Shown here in pieces: positions 7,121-14,877 of a stretch of 50,028 bases of DNA. The stretch is from positions 1 to 50,028 of the forward strand of contig CAMNQH010000021.1 in assembly GCA_946549035.1 (NCBI GenBank). The letters run 5' to 3'. A program made the translations under genes and the position numbers. The stretch comes from an uncultured Lachnospiraceae bacterium (lineage in GTDB: Bacteria > Bacillota > Clostridia > Lachnospirales > Lachnospiraceae). The notes below the pieces were generated by a model. That model made no database searches, was not told the origin of the DNA, and was given only the letters and a program-made list of their open reading frames with translations. Position 1 is the first letter of the stretch. Each line of letters begins with the position of its first letter.

Positions 7121-8287
7121 ATGAAAGATTTTCAGCTTTGTATTCCCACAAATATCATATTCGGGCACAACGCCCAGGCCCGGGCAGGAGAACTGACCGC
7201 TGCCTGGGGAACCTCCGCCCTGATTCTTTACGGAAGCCAAAGGATTGAAAAAAGCGGCCTTTTACAAGAGATTACAAGTCTTTTGGAAGAACATGGCGTT
7301 GCATGGGAAACCTTTGGGGGCATTTTGGAGAATCCTCGTCTGTCCCAGGCAGAGACAGCCTGTAAAATTGTCCGGGAAAAGAAAATTGACGTGCTTTTGG
7401 CTGTGGGCGGCGGAAGTGTTATGGATTTGGCCAAGGCGGTGAGTATCGGGTGTTTTCAGGAGGATGGGCCGTGGCAGTTTTATGAAGGAAAAGCGGTTCC
7501 CAAACAGGCGCTGCCCATGGGGGCGATTCCTACGATGGCAGCCACAGCCAGCGAAGCAAATCCGGTGTCGGTGCTTTTCAATGAGACGCTTCATAAAAAG
7601 ACGGCCCTGCGCAATTCCTTGCTGTACCCCAGATTTGCCCTGTTGAATCCGGAATTAACAAAAACGGTGCCTTCGACTCAGACTGCAATGGGAGCGCTGG
7701 ATATTTTCGCCCATGCATTTGAACGATATTTTCATTTGGGACAAAAAGGGACGCTGCGGACGCATTTGTGCACGGCAATCATGAAGACAATTACAGAAGA
7801 GCTTCCCAAAGTGCAAGGGCATCCGAAGGATTACGACGGACGGGCCCAGTTAATGTGGGCCGCCACCATGGCCCACAGTGATATGATAGGCTTTGAAGGA
7901 GTGTTTGCATGCCACGCCATGTCTCATGCGCTTACCGGGGAATTCAATATCCCTCATGGAGGAGCTCTGGCTATTTTAATGCCAGCATGGTGCAAATATA
8001 TGCTGCCCCTTTATCCCAAGGATATGGCAGAATTTGCAGTCCGGGTGTGGAATGTGGACGACGAGGCGCTTAAAGAGGTATCCGCAGCCCAGGAGGGAAT
8101 CTCCCGGTTTCAGGATTTTATCTGCCGAAGCGGCCTTCCCGTAACCTTACGGGAGGCGGGGATTGTCCATGCAGACAGCCAGGCGTTGGCCAGACAGGTT
8201 CTGGGGGAAAAAGGCCATATTGGAGAACCCTTCCACAGTCTTTCTCTGGAGGATGTTCAAAGGATTTTTGAATTGGCCAGAGGTTGA
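7121..8287 (+). CDS. Iron-containing alcohol dehydrogenase (butanol dehydrogenase / YqhD-like)
   Basis: A 388-aa group III metal-dependent alcohol dehydrogenase. The nucleotide-binding signature GGGSVMDLAKA is near residue 92. The metal ligands are visible in ALDIFAHAFERYF (Asp, His) and FACHAMSHALTGEFNIPHGGALA (His, His). It would interconvert an aldehyde and an alcohol with NAD(P)H. Next to a 4-hydroxybutyryl-CoA dehydratase gene, a role as 4-hydroxybutyrate or other short-chain hydroxy-acid/alcohol dehydrogenase is attractive but only inferred, since its closest wording is to butanol dehydrogenase/YqhD. RBS GAGGTGAG precedes ATG 7121. The gene starts 50 nt after the thiolase stop and ends 19 nt before the next sigma-54 promoter. 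Confidence 0.88.
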   Translation: MKDFQLCIPTNIIFGHNAQARAGELTAAWGTSALILYGSQRIEKSGLLQEITSLLEEHGVAWETFGGILENPRLSQAETACKIVREKKIDVLLAVGGGSVMDLAKAVSIGCFQEDGPWQFYEGKAVPKQALPMGAIPTMAATASEANPVSVLFNETLHKKTALRNSLLYPRFALLNPELTKTVPSTQTAMGALDIFAHAFERYFHLGQKGTLRTHLCTAIMKTITEELPKVQGHPKDYDGRAQLMWAATMAHSDMIGFEGVFACHAMSHALTGEFNIPHGGALAILMPAWCKYMLPLYPKDMAEFAVRVWNVDDEALKEVSAAQEGISRFQDFICRSGLPVTLREAGIVHADSQALARQVLGEKGHIGEPFHSLSLEDVQRIFELARG

Positions 8288-8306
8288 ATCCTTGGAGTTA
8301 CTAATT

Positions 8307-8323
8307 TTGGCATGGATTTTGCT
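8307..8323 (+). promoter_or_regulatory. Sigma-54 promoter of the DUF362 operon
   Basis: TTGGCATGGATTTTGCT has GG (8309-8310) and GC (8321-8322) separated by 10 bp. It starts 19 bp after the alcohol dehydrogenase stop codon and 161 bp before the DUF362 start, leaving a long leader of ~135 nt. Confidence 0.88.
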
Positions 8324-8401
8324 AGTATAAATACATAGGGAAACAACAGGCGGCTTTCCAGAAGCGGCCCCCGGTTGCTGATATGCAGCGACAAAGAAAC
8401 T

Positions 8402-8442
8402 GGCTCTAGCGCCAATTTTTAATAGAAATAAACGCTGGAGCC
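8402..8442 (+). promoter_or_regulatory. Leader hairpin upstream of the DUF362 start
   Basis: GGCTCTAGCG (8402-8411) pairs with CGCTGGAGCC (8433-8442) over 10 positions, one a U-G wobble, with a 21-nt A/U-rich loop. It ends shortly before the AGGAGG ribosome site at ~8454. A second 7-bp stem, GTTGCTG/CAGCGAC, lies upstream near 8375-8393. The function is unknown; mRNA stability or translation control is possible. Confidence 0.4.
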
Positions 8443-8467
8443 TATGAGAAAACAGGAGGAAAAACAT

Positions 8468-9760
8468 ATGGCAAAGAAATCATTGGTAGCATTGGCCAAG
8501 GGTACGGACATCCAGGAAAATGTTACACGGGTATTCGACTTGATGGGAGGCGTTACCAACGTCATCCGCAAAGGTTCCATTGTAGTGTTAAAGCCTAACG
8601 CCGGGCATGCAGAGCCCCCGGAAACATCCGTATGCACCAATCCGGAGGTTGTCCGCGCCGTGGTTCGGGAAGTAAAAAAAGCAGAGCCCAAGAAAATTAT
8701 CATTGCAGAAGCGGCAGCCATCGGATGCGATACGCTGGAATGCTTTAAAGTCAGCGGGATTGAAGCAGTGGCAAATGAAGAGGGTGTGGAATTAAAGGAT
8801 ATTAAGCGGGACCAGGATCTGGTAAACGTAGCGGTTCGGGGATTCCGTTCCAATATTGACCACTTAAAGCTGCCCCGTTTCCTGATGGAGGCGGATCATT
8901 TGATTAACCTGCCTATTTTGAAAGCTCATGCCAGCATGGTATTTTCCGGCGCGCTGAAAAATATCAAGGGTGTGGTTCAGGATAAAGTACATATGCAGAT
9001 GCATCAGCAGAATCTGACCATGGCTATGATGGACGTATGGAGCGCTTGCCGGGCGGACATCAATATTATGGACGCTATGCATGCAGCCAGCGGCTACAGC
9101 CCTCATATGCCGGTGCCCATTGATACCAATATGGTGTTAGGCTCCAAGGATCCGGTAGCTATTGACCGGGTAGCCTGTGAAGTGACGGGAATTGATACTA
9201 CCTGCGTGGATTATTTCAGAGTTGCTGCAGAAACAGGTCTCGGAAATTATGATATGGACCAGATTGACGTAGTGGGCAATACCATTGAGGAATGCTATAA
9301 GAAAATGTGGATTCCTTATATCGGCGATATGAGTACGCGCTGGCCGGAATACGATGTGAAATGCGAGGGAGCGTGCTCCAGCTGTCAGGCGCTGCTGGCC
9401 ATTAATATGGAAGAGCTGAAGGCTGTGGATGAATACGATAAAAATGCAGGAATGACCATTGTTATCGGCGGAAAGAATGAAATTCCCAAGGATATTCCGG
9501 ACGGAAAAATCGTGCTTCACGGCAACTGTACCAAGAAATATTTGAAGGATCACCCTAATGCATACTGGATTTTAGGATGCCCGCCCAATGAGCCGGCTTT
9601 GTACCTTACCGTACAGAGAAAAGAGGTTATCAACGGTATGGGAGACCAGGAAGAGGAGATCATCCGTCCTTGTATGGCAAGAGACGCGGCGGTTTGGCGT
9701 GAATATGTATTCAAAGCAGCCGATAAATATTATGAAGAACATCCGGATGAAAAAGCTTAA
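8468..9760 (+). CDS. DUF362 domain protein with C-terminal cysteine cluster
   Basis: A 430-aa soluble protein. The N-terminal ~290 residues carry the DUF362 fold wording (SIVVLKPNAGHAEPPE, HLINLPILKAHASMVFSGALKNIKG, DPVAIDRVACEVTGID). The C-terminal ~130 residues have no standard ferredoxin domain. Instead they hold Cys299-x3-Cys303-x2-Cys306, then Cys354, Cys371 and Cys402, a spacing that could bind an iron-sulfur cluster. The start is taken at 8468, where AGGAGGAAAAACAT precedes ATG; an in-frame upstream ATG at 8444 has no such site. It is transcribed from its own sigma-54 promoter together with a 92-aa gene. The biochemical role of DUF362 proteins is not established. A redox or iron-sulfur function in the 4-hydroxybutyryl-CoA pathway is inference from context. 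Confidence 0.8.
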   Translation: MAKKSLVALAKGTDIQENVTRVFDLMGGVTNVIRKGSIVVLKPNAGHAEPPETSVCTNPEVVRAVVREVKKAEPKKIIIAEAAAIGCDTLECFKVSGIEAVANEEGVELKDIKRDQDLVNVAVRGFRSNIDHLKLPRFLMEADHLINLPILKAHASMVFSGALKNIKGVVQDKVHMQMHQQNLTMAMMDVWSACRADINIMDAMHAASGYSPHMPVPIDTNMVLGSKDPVAIDRVACEVTGIDTTCVDYFRVAAETGLGNYDMDQIDVVGNTIEECYKKMWIPYIGDMSTRWPEYDVKCEGACSSCQALLAINMEELKAVDEYDKNAGMTIVIGGKNEIPKDIPDGKIVLHGNCTKKYLKDHPNAYWILGCPPNEPALYLTVQRKEVINGMGDQEEEIIRPCMARDAAVWREYVFKAADKYYEEHPDEKA

Positions 9761-9832
9761 AGGCAAGGTAATGTAACGTATGACTTCCGAATCCGTCTGG
9801 ATCATGCAGTAAGAACGTCAGGAGGAGAAAAC

Positions 9833-10111
9833 ATGGATGATTATGTAGTCGTAGATATGGATGAAAAATTCCGTTCCTTAATGGATGCGATTTTTACCGA
9901 TGAATTTATGCGGGAGAATACGAATTTTGAATCCTTTGAAGGATTTCGCTATTCCAGTGCGGTGATCGCCAACTGGAACGCGCCCCGCATGGTTTATTCC
10001 CAGCTTTTGATGGATGGGTTTGTTCGGGAGAGCACCCGGTTTAAAAGCTGGGATGAAATGGTAATGACGGCTGCGGACGCCAGATTTGGAAAACCGGAAG
10101 ACGCAGCCTGA
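9833..10111 (+). CDS. Small uncharacterised protein (92 aa), partner of the DUF362 gene
   Basis: A 92-aa acidic protein with no cysteine, no signal peptide and no membrane segment. It is rich in Met, Phe and Asp/Glu (FTDEFMRENTNFESFEGFRYSS), and I do not recognise a family. The strong site AGGAGGAG 6 nt before ATG 9833 and the terminator directly after the stop support it as a real gene. It sits 72 nt downstream of the DUF362 gene with no promoter between them, so it is the second gene of that sigma-54 transcript. An accessory or regulatory subunit of the DUF362 protein is a reasonable guess from position only. Confidence 0.7.
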   Translation: MDDYVVVDMDEKFRSLMDAIFTDEFMRENTNFESFEGFRYSSAVIANWNAPRMVYSQLLMDGFVRESTRFKSWDEMVMTAADARFGKPEDAA

Positions 10112-10119
10112 GATAAAGT

Positions 10120-10161
10120 AAAACGGGAAGGCAAAGGATTATCCTTTGTCTTCCCGTTTTT
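10120..10161. terminator. Bidirectional terminator between the 92-aa gene and the activator gene
   Basis: AAAACGGGAAG, a bulged G and CAAAGGA pair with TCCTTTG and (T)CTTCCCGTTTT around a 3-nt loop, with T runs in both directions. The activator stop codon (10141-10139) lies inside the hairpin, so the last codons of that gene form the stem. Confidence 0.9.
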
Positions 10162-11662
10162 TGGGGTAGTCGATATCGTATTGTTTGATTTTTCTTGAAA
10201 TGGTGGAAGCATTGATATTTAACTTCCGCCCTGCATCCCGCAGATTGTCGCAGGAAGCCAGTGTGGATTCCAGCAGCTGCTTTTCAAACTGGGCCACTGC
10301 CGTATTAAAATCGGTATTGGCAGGGGCGGGCTCTTGCTGCTGGGAAATATTTAACAGCCCGGTAATTACACTGTCGTCCACCTGGCCCACACCGGAGCTG
10401 CATAGTACCAGATATTCAATAATATTTTCCAGCTCCCGGATATTTCCCGGCCATTGATATTGGCGCAAATAGCCGAATTGGCGAGGGGTAAGTGCAAGGG
10501 GGCATTCGTATTTTTGACTGAAAATATCAATAAAATGACGGCACAGCTCTTCAATATCTCCGGTACGCTCCCGAAGAGGGGGCACATGGATGGGAATTAC
10601 ATTGAGACGGTAGTATAAATCCTGCCGGAAGACCCCGTCCTTGATTTTTTCTTTCAGATCCGAGTTGGTCAAGGCCAGAAAGCGGATATTCAGTTTAATG
10701 GGCTTTATGCCGCCGATACGGGTGATTTCCTGGGATTGGATGGCCCGAAGCAGCTTGACCTGCAGATCCATAGGCATGTCCCCAATTTCATCCAAAAGCA
10801 GGGTGCCGTTATTTGCTAATTCGAACAGGCCGGGCTTTCCTTTGCTATTGGCCCCGGAGAATGCTCCTTTTTCGTAACCGAATAGCTCGGATTCCAAAAG
10901 CTGGGCGGGAATGGAAGCGCAGTTGATTTTAATGAAGGGAGCTTTGTTCCGCTTGCTGTTGCGGTAGATTTCATCGGCTATGACTTCTTTTCCCACGCCG
11001 GATTCCCCGGTAACTAATATAGTGGCGTCAGAGGCTGCCACATGGCTGATTAACGTCCAGATGTTTGCCAAAGAGGTATCTTTGCCAATCATTTCTGATG
11101 AAGAGCTGTCCTTAGGGGCAGCGTTGGCGGCGGGCCGTTCTATTTGATGAAGTTCCTTCAAAAAAGCGTTAAAATCGTTTTTCAAAAGTTTCAGGGAGAT
11201 AATGGGGCGGCTTAGGGCTACTACCTGGTGCAGATTACCTTCCTGATCGAAAATGGGAGTTCCGATGGCATAGCTCATCTGTGGCTTTCCGTCCTTTAAT
11301 GCGGTGGAAAGACGGAAGGCCGGTTTTTTTGTCTTTAGAACGTCAGGAATGGATCCCCCGGTATAGACCTTATCCTTACCCGTCAGATCCCGGATGTTGT
11401 GATTTATTACCCGCTCTGGCTGAATGCCGGTGTTTTTGGTGTAAGCGGGGTTGACATAGAGGACGTTCCCTTGGTGATCTGTGATAAATACGCCGTCCTC
11501 CAGGCAATCCACTACTTTTTTGAAATCTACGTCTTTTTCCAAAAAATATTGAAGCTTCGCGTCAATAGCCTGAAGCTGCTGGGTGATGGCGGGTTCGGAT
11601 GACTGTTCCATGGTATTGGAAAGCATATCTCGGATTTGACAGATTGCCAGATACTGATTCAT
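10139..11662 (-). CDS. Sigma-54-dependent transcriptional activator (PAS, AAA+, Fis-type HTH)
   Basis: A 507-aa enhancer-binding protein that uses ATP to open promoters held by sigma-54 RNA polymerase. Order: helical N-terminus; PAS sensor domain ~50-160 (DCLEDGVFITDHQGNVLYVNPAYTKNTG); AAA+ domain ~195-425 with Walker A GESGVGKE, the sigma-54 contact loop as GAFSGA (GAFTGA is usual), Walker B LLLDEIGD and an RNIRELEN-type end; Fis-type helix-turn-helix at the C-terminus (LRDAGRKLNINASTISRKIKQY). The start is placed at ATG 11662, which has GGAGG 7 nt upstream; the open frame continues 34 codons further without a ribosome site. It lies among four sigma-54 promoters and rpoN and is the obvious regulator of this island. 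The PAS ligand is unknown. Confidence 0.93.
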   Translation of the reverse strand: MNQYLAICQIRDMLSNTMEQSSEPAITQQLQAIDAKLQYFLEKDVDFKKVVDCLEDGVFITDHQGNVLYVNPAYTKNTGIQPERVINHNIRDLTGKDKVYTGGSIPDVLKTKKPAFRLSTALKDGKPQMSYAIGTPIFDQEGNLHQVVALSRPIISLKLLKNDFNAFLKELHQIERPAANAAPKDSSSSEMIGKDTSLANIWTLISHVAASDATILVTGESGVGKEVIADEIYRNSKRNKAPFIKINCASIPAQLLESELFGYEKGAFSGANSKGKPGLFELANNGTLLLDEIGDMPMDLQVKLLRAIQSQEITRIGGIKPIKLNIRFLALTNSDLKEKIKDGVFRQDLYYRLNVIPIHVPPLRERTGDIEELCRHFIDIFSQKYECPLALTPRQFGYLRQYQWPGNIRELENIIEYLVLCSSGVGQVDDSVITGLLNISQQQEPAPANTDFNTAVAQFEKQLLESTLASCDNLRDAGRKLNINASTISRKIKQYDIDYPKKREDKG

Positions 11663-11775
11663 GTGATGTCCTCCATTTCTGTAACTGATATAAATAGTAT
11701 ACCAAGAGAGGGGGATGTTGTAAACGGTTGTTTGAAAAATGCAACAGAACTTTCGATTGTGCAACGTATTTCCAT

Positions 11776-11821
11776 AAAAAAGAAGCCGCGGATTTTTTGT
11801 GAAACCCGTGACTTCTTTTTT
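11776..11821. terminator. Terminator after the cyclase gene (minus strand), bidirectional in form
   Basis: AAAAAAGAAG and CGCGG-type bases pair with CCCGTG and CTTCTTTTTT across an ~18-nt loop, with A and T runs on either side. It lies just beyond the cyclase stop codon (11830) in the direction of its transcription and upstream of the activator gene. Confidence 0.75.
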
Positions 11822-11829
11822 ATTAAGAA

Positions 11830-12648
11830 TTAATAAACGCCGTACTTATAAACTCTGTCGGGAACGTCTTTGTTGATTTTATCTTCGTCAATAAATGCAA
11901 CGGCCCGGACAATGGTTCCGTCTCCCATGTACCATCTTAAGGGGAATGCACAGAACATGAATCTCTGTCCCTTTACTTTTTCAATGTCGCCGCCTAAGTT
12001 TTCAATACCCATAACGTTATTTCCAAGGAGTATTTCATGAACCGGCTCCCATTCCGGGAAATCTTCCAAAGGAGAGTGGCCGAATTCTTTGATATACTGC
12101 TCTACAATTCTGGGTACATAGGGACCTGGGCCGTGCTCAGCGGCATATGTATAAAGAATGTGGTCTAAAGCCTGAAGGTCGAAGCCTACGCCCTTTACCT
12201 TGTGGTCTACAAACCAGTGAGCGCCTTCAATGGATAATCCGGGGCTGTAAGCGAAATAGTCGTCGTTCTCTCCCCAGCGTTTATTCATACCGGTGCAGAT
12301 TAATACCCAGTCGCCTTCCTTGATGCCGCCTTCTACCTTTTTGGCAGCGTTTTCGATGTCTTCTACGGTAATCAGTTCCCAATGGGTTTTGGGAATGTCC
12401 AGGCATACGGCCTCTCCATAATAATTTTCCAGAGGAAGCTCATGTGTATAAGGAGACTCCGGAATTACGTGGGAGGGTGAATCCGCATGTGTGGAATTGT
12501 GCATATGAAAGTCATTAAATGTTTGAAGCAGTCTGTAGTGCATTGGCATATGCTGTACACGGTCGATATGGAAGTCGCCGTTGGAGGGCCACAGGGGGTT
12601 GCCTCTGCCAAATGGATGAGATAAGTCAACAAGTTTTATGTTTCCCAT
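11830..12648 (-). CDS. Cyclase-family metal-dependent hydrolase (kynurenine formamidase fold)
   Basis: A 272-aa soluble protein of the 'cyclase' family (PF04199), whose known members include kynurenine formamidase and isatin hydrolase. These open amide, lactam or related bonds with a bound divalent metal. The family motif HxGTHxDxPxH appears as His50-N-S-T-His54-A-Asp56-S-P-S-His60, with Ser in place of Gly. A downstream EHGPG segment and a GENDDYF region are also visible. RBS GGAGG lies 8 nt before ATG 12648, and a sigma-54 promoter (12703-12687) drives the gene. No tryptophan-degradation genes are near, so kynurenine is unlikely. Hydrolysis of a lactone, lactam or amide precursor that feeds the hydroxyacyl-CoA pathway is a guess from context. 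Confidence 0.82.
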   Translation of the reverse strand: MGNIKLVDLSHPFGRGNPLWPSNGDFHIDRVQHMPMHYRLLQTFNDFHMHNSTHADSPSHVIPESPYTHELPLENYYGEAVCLDIPKTHWELITVEDIENAAKKVEGGIKEGDWVLICTGMNKRWGENDDYFAYSPGLSIEGAHWFVDHKVKGVGFDLQALDHILYTYAAEHGPGPYVPRIVEQYIKEFGHSPLEDFPEWEPVHEILLGNNVMGIENLGGDIEKVKGQRFMFCAFPLRWYMGDGTIVRAVAFIDEDKINKDVPDRVYKYGVY

Positions 12649-12686
12649 GATAAAATCCTCCTTTAAAACTTTTTGATTATATATAA

Positions 12687-12703
12687 AGCAAATATGGTGC
12701 CAA
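12687..12703 (-). promoter_or_regulatory. Sigma-54 promoter of the cyclase gene
   Basis: On the minus strand the sequence is TTGGCACCATATTTGCT, with GG and GC 10 bp apart and the consensus GGCAC. It lies 38 bp before the cyclase start codon. Confidence 0.88.
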
Positions 12704-12857
12704 GTTTTGGAGAAAGGGAATCATTTCTTCGTAAAAAAATATCCTGTCAAAAAATAGGAAAAAATGACAAAAAAGGAGGAATTCAGGGGTGTTTTTTGTG
12801 AAAAAATGTGATATTATGAAAAAAGAAATGAAAATAACGATGCAAAAGAGGATGGTT

Positions 12858-14270
12858 ATGGAGTTAAAAGTTGAATTAGCCCAAAAACAGACACTTTCCC
12901 AACAGATGGTACAATCCATGGAAATCCTGCAGATGAGCGCCCAGGAACTGGAAGAATATATTGAAGGGCTTTCTTTGGAAAACCCTGTGATTGAGTTGGA
13001 CGACAGCGGACGCTATGAAGCGGACCATCGTCGGGCCAGCCGCCAGGAGGATCTTCAGCGGAAGCTGGACTGGCTGGAATCTACGGATTTGCAGAACAAA
13101 GTATATTATCAGCAGGAGCGCAGAGAAGAGGAAGCCTGGGAGAACTGGCAGAGCGGCGGCCAGAGGGGAGAAGATTTGCAGGAATATCTGTTGTCCCAGC
13201 TTTTGTTTACAGAATATTCCCGTAAAGACCGGGCGGCAATTGAATTCATGGTTCAGTCTTTGGACGGACGGGGATATTTTACAGAAAAAATATCTTTTGT
13301 GGCAGGGCATTTCGGAATAACAGAAGAACATGCGGAAAGACTGCTGTGGGATATTCAGGCGTTGGATCCGGCGGGCATTGGGGCCAGAAACCTCCAGGAA
13401 TGCTTGCTTTTGCAGCTTCAAAGGAAACGGGAAGGGATGCCATCGAAGGAGCAGCCCCAGGAGGAGTCTCTTTCGGAGATATTAGTATGTCGTTATATGG
13501 AGGAGATTGCCAAGAACCATCTCCATGGAATCGGGAAAGAGCTGCAGGTTTCTATGGAGGAGATTGCCGGCGCATGTGAAGAAATCCGCAGCTTGAATCC
13601 CAAGCCCGGCAGCGCGTTCAGCAGCCGGGAGCAGCTGCGTTATATCAGCCCGGACGCAATCGTGGTTAAGTTGGAAGAGAAGTTTGAAATTCTGGTGAAT
13701 GAATATCAATATCCCCGATTTTCCATTAGCGATTACTATCAGGATATGATGAAGAGTACGCAGGATGCGGAGGCAAAGGAGTACCTGCAGAAAAAGGTTC
13801 GGCAGGCGGAGTGGGTGCAAAACTGCATTTCTCAGCGTTCCTCAACGCTGCTTCGGGTAGTCCGGGCATTGGTGGAATGGCAGCATGACTTTTTCCAATT
13901 CGGGCCGGGTCATAAGCGTCCTATGCGCCTTACCGATGTGGCGGAGGAATTGGAGATCCATGAATCTACGGTGAGCCGGACCATGCGGGGAAAGTATCTG
14001 CAATGTGCCTGGGGCGTGTTTCCCCTGAACTATTTCTTGACTTCCGTTGCAGTACGGGGGGATTTTCAGGAGGAAGAAAAGACGCCGGAGCAAGTGAAGC
14101 ATTTGATTCGGCAGATTGTGGAGCAGGAGGATAAGAAAAAGCCCTGCAGCGACCAGGCGATCAGTGAACGTCTGGGAGATTATGGAGTGTCTATTTCCAG
14201 GAGAACCGTAAATAAGTATCGTCAGGAGATGAATATTCCGGATAAGAGCGGAAGAAAGCAGTGGGAATAG
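12858..14270 (+). CDS. rpoN: RNA polymerase sigma-54 factor
   Basis: A 470-aa sigma-54 factor. The N-terminal Gln-rich region I reads LAQKQTLSQQMVQSMEILQMSAQELEEYI. A core-binding domain with ENPVIEL and LDPAGIGARNLQECLLLQL follows, then the DNA-binding domain with LEIHESTVSRTMRGKYLQ (HTH). The RpoN box is SRRTVNKYRQ near the end (consensus ARRTVAKYRE). The start is set at ATG 12858 (GAGG 5-8 nt upstream), which gives the usual family N-terminus. A GTG at 12789, 8 nt after AAAGGAGGA, would add 23 residues and cannot be excluded. A possible extended -10 (TGATATTAT, 12809-12817) between the two favours the shorter form. It is divergent from the cyclase gene and ends at a strong terminator. Its position among four sigma-54 promoters suggests a dedicated regulon. 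Confidence 0.95.
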   Translation: MELKVELAQKQTLSQQMVQSMEILQMSAQELEEYIEGLSLENPVIELDDSGRYEADHRRASRQEDLQRKLDWLESTDLQNKVYYQQERREEEAWENWQSGGQRGEDLQEYLLSQLLFTEYSRKDRAAIEFMVQSLDGRGYFTEKISFVAGHFGITEEHAERLLWDIQALDPAGIGARNLQECLLLQLQRKREGMPSKEQPQEESLSEILVCRYMEEIAKNHLHGIGKELQVSMEEIAGACEEIRSLNPKPGSAFSSREQLRYISPDAIVVKLEEKFEILVNEYQYPRFSISDYYQDMMKSTQDAEAKEYLQKKVRQAEWVQNCISQRSSTLLRVVRALVEWQHDFFQFGPGHKRPMRLTDVAEELEIHESTVSRTMRGKYLQCAWGVFPLNYFLTSVAVRGDFQEEEKTPEQVKHLIRQIVEQEDKKKPCSDQAISERLGDYGVSISRRTVNKYRQEMNIPDKSGRKQWE

Positions 14271-14296
14271 GAAAAAAGTGTTCTTTTTGATACAAG

Positions 14297-14338
14297 AAAC
14301 CGCCGCGTTGGATCAGAGGATCTATCGCGGCGGTTTTT
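14297..14338 (+). terminator. Terminator after rpoN
   Basis: An 11-bp stem AAACCGCCGCG / CGCGGCGGTTT with an internal GATC-AGAG-GATC hairpin is followed by T residues, 27 bp after the rpoN stop. Confidence 0.9.
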
Positions 14339-14384
14339 GGGCAAAGCTAAGGGGCGTCCTTGCAATAAAAGGACGACGTTGTTT

Positions 14385-14672
14385 TTAGTTTTCTTTTTGC
14401 TCATGGCCCAGCAGTTTTTTTGCAAATGCAAGAAGCTCCGGGCTGGTCTCCTGAACTATCAATACATCCCGTACCTGGGGAACGGCTTCCATGATTTCCT
14501 TTTTGATGACTTCTTCCGTGGTAATCATAGCAGAAGGGCATCCGGAGCATTTTCCCAAAAGCTTTGCCCGTACGATTCCGTCTTCCAAAGAGACAAGAGA
14601 GATATCTCCTCCGTGTTCCGCCAGCACCGGACGGATTTTTTCCTGTATCACACGTTCTATTTGATCCTTCAT
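14385..14672 (-). CDS. NifU-like iron-sulfur scaffold protein (C-terminal domain type)
   Basis: A 95-aa protein made of a single NifU C-terminal (Nfu) domain. It opens IERVIQEKIRPVLAEHGGDISLV and carries the cluster-binding motif CSGCPSA (Cys-x2-Cys, ~residues 42-45), which can carry and deliver a [4Fe-4S] cluster. Length is normal for single-domain Nfu proteins. RBS GAGGAGG lies 5 nt before ATG 14672. It is read from the opposite strand between rpoN and the [4Fe-4S]-FAD enzyme 4-hydroxybutyryl-CoA dehydratase. A role in maturing that enzyme or the cysteine-rich DUF362 protein is plausible but inferred. No sigma-54 site was found for it. Confidence 0.88.
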   Translation of the reverse strand: MKDQIERVIQEKIRPVLAEHGGDISLVSLEDGIVRAKLLGKCSGCPSAMITTEEVIKKEIMEAVPQVRDVLIVQETSPELLAFAKKLLGHEQKEN

Positions 14673-14828
14673 AGTTCCTCCTCATGATGCAGTTGGGGTG
14701 TTTTCTGTTGTAGCTTATTTGTCATTATAAAGGAAATGAGGCGGAAAAGCTACTGGTGATTGCAGAAAAATCCTGGTTCCCTTGTTGCACAGAAAAACAT
14801 ATGCAGTTGCGAAATGGAATTTGAAAAG

Positions 14829-14845
14829 TTGGCATGGAATTTGCG
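14829..14845 (+). promoter_or_regulatory. Sigma-54 promoter of the 4-hydroxybutyryl-CoA dehydratase gene
   Basis: TTGGCATGGAATTTGCG has GG (14831-14832) and GC (14843-14844) 10 bp apart. It is 32 bp before ATG 14878 and nearly identical to the element at 8307. Confidence 0.9.
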
Positions 14846-14877
14846 TAATAAAAAAGTAAAGAAAGGATGTGATTACA

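Noticed and set aside
8468..9760. DUF362 protein as a LarA-type lactate racemase linked to larB
   Set aside because: LarA belongs to DUF2088; its nickel-pincer residues were not seen here, and larB is 30 kb away under different control.
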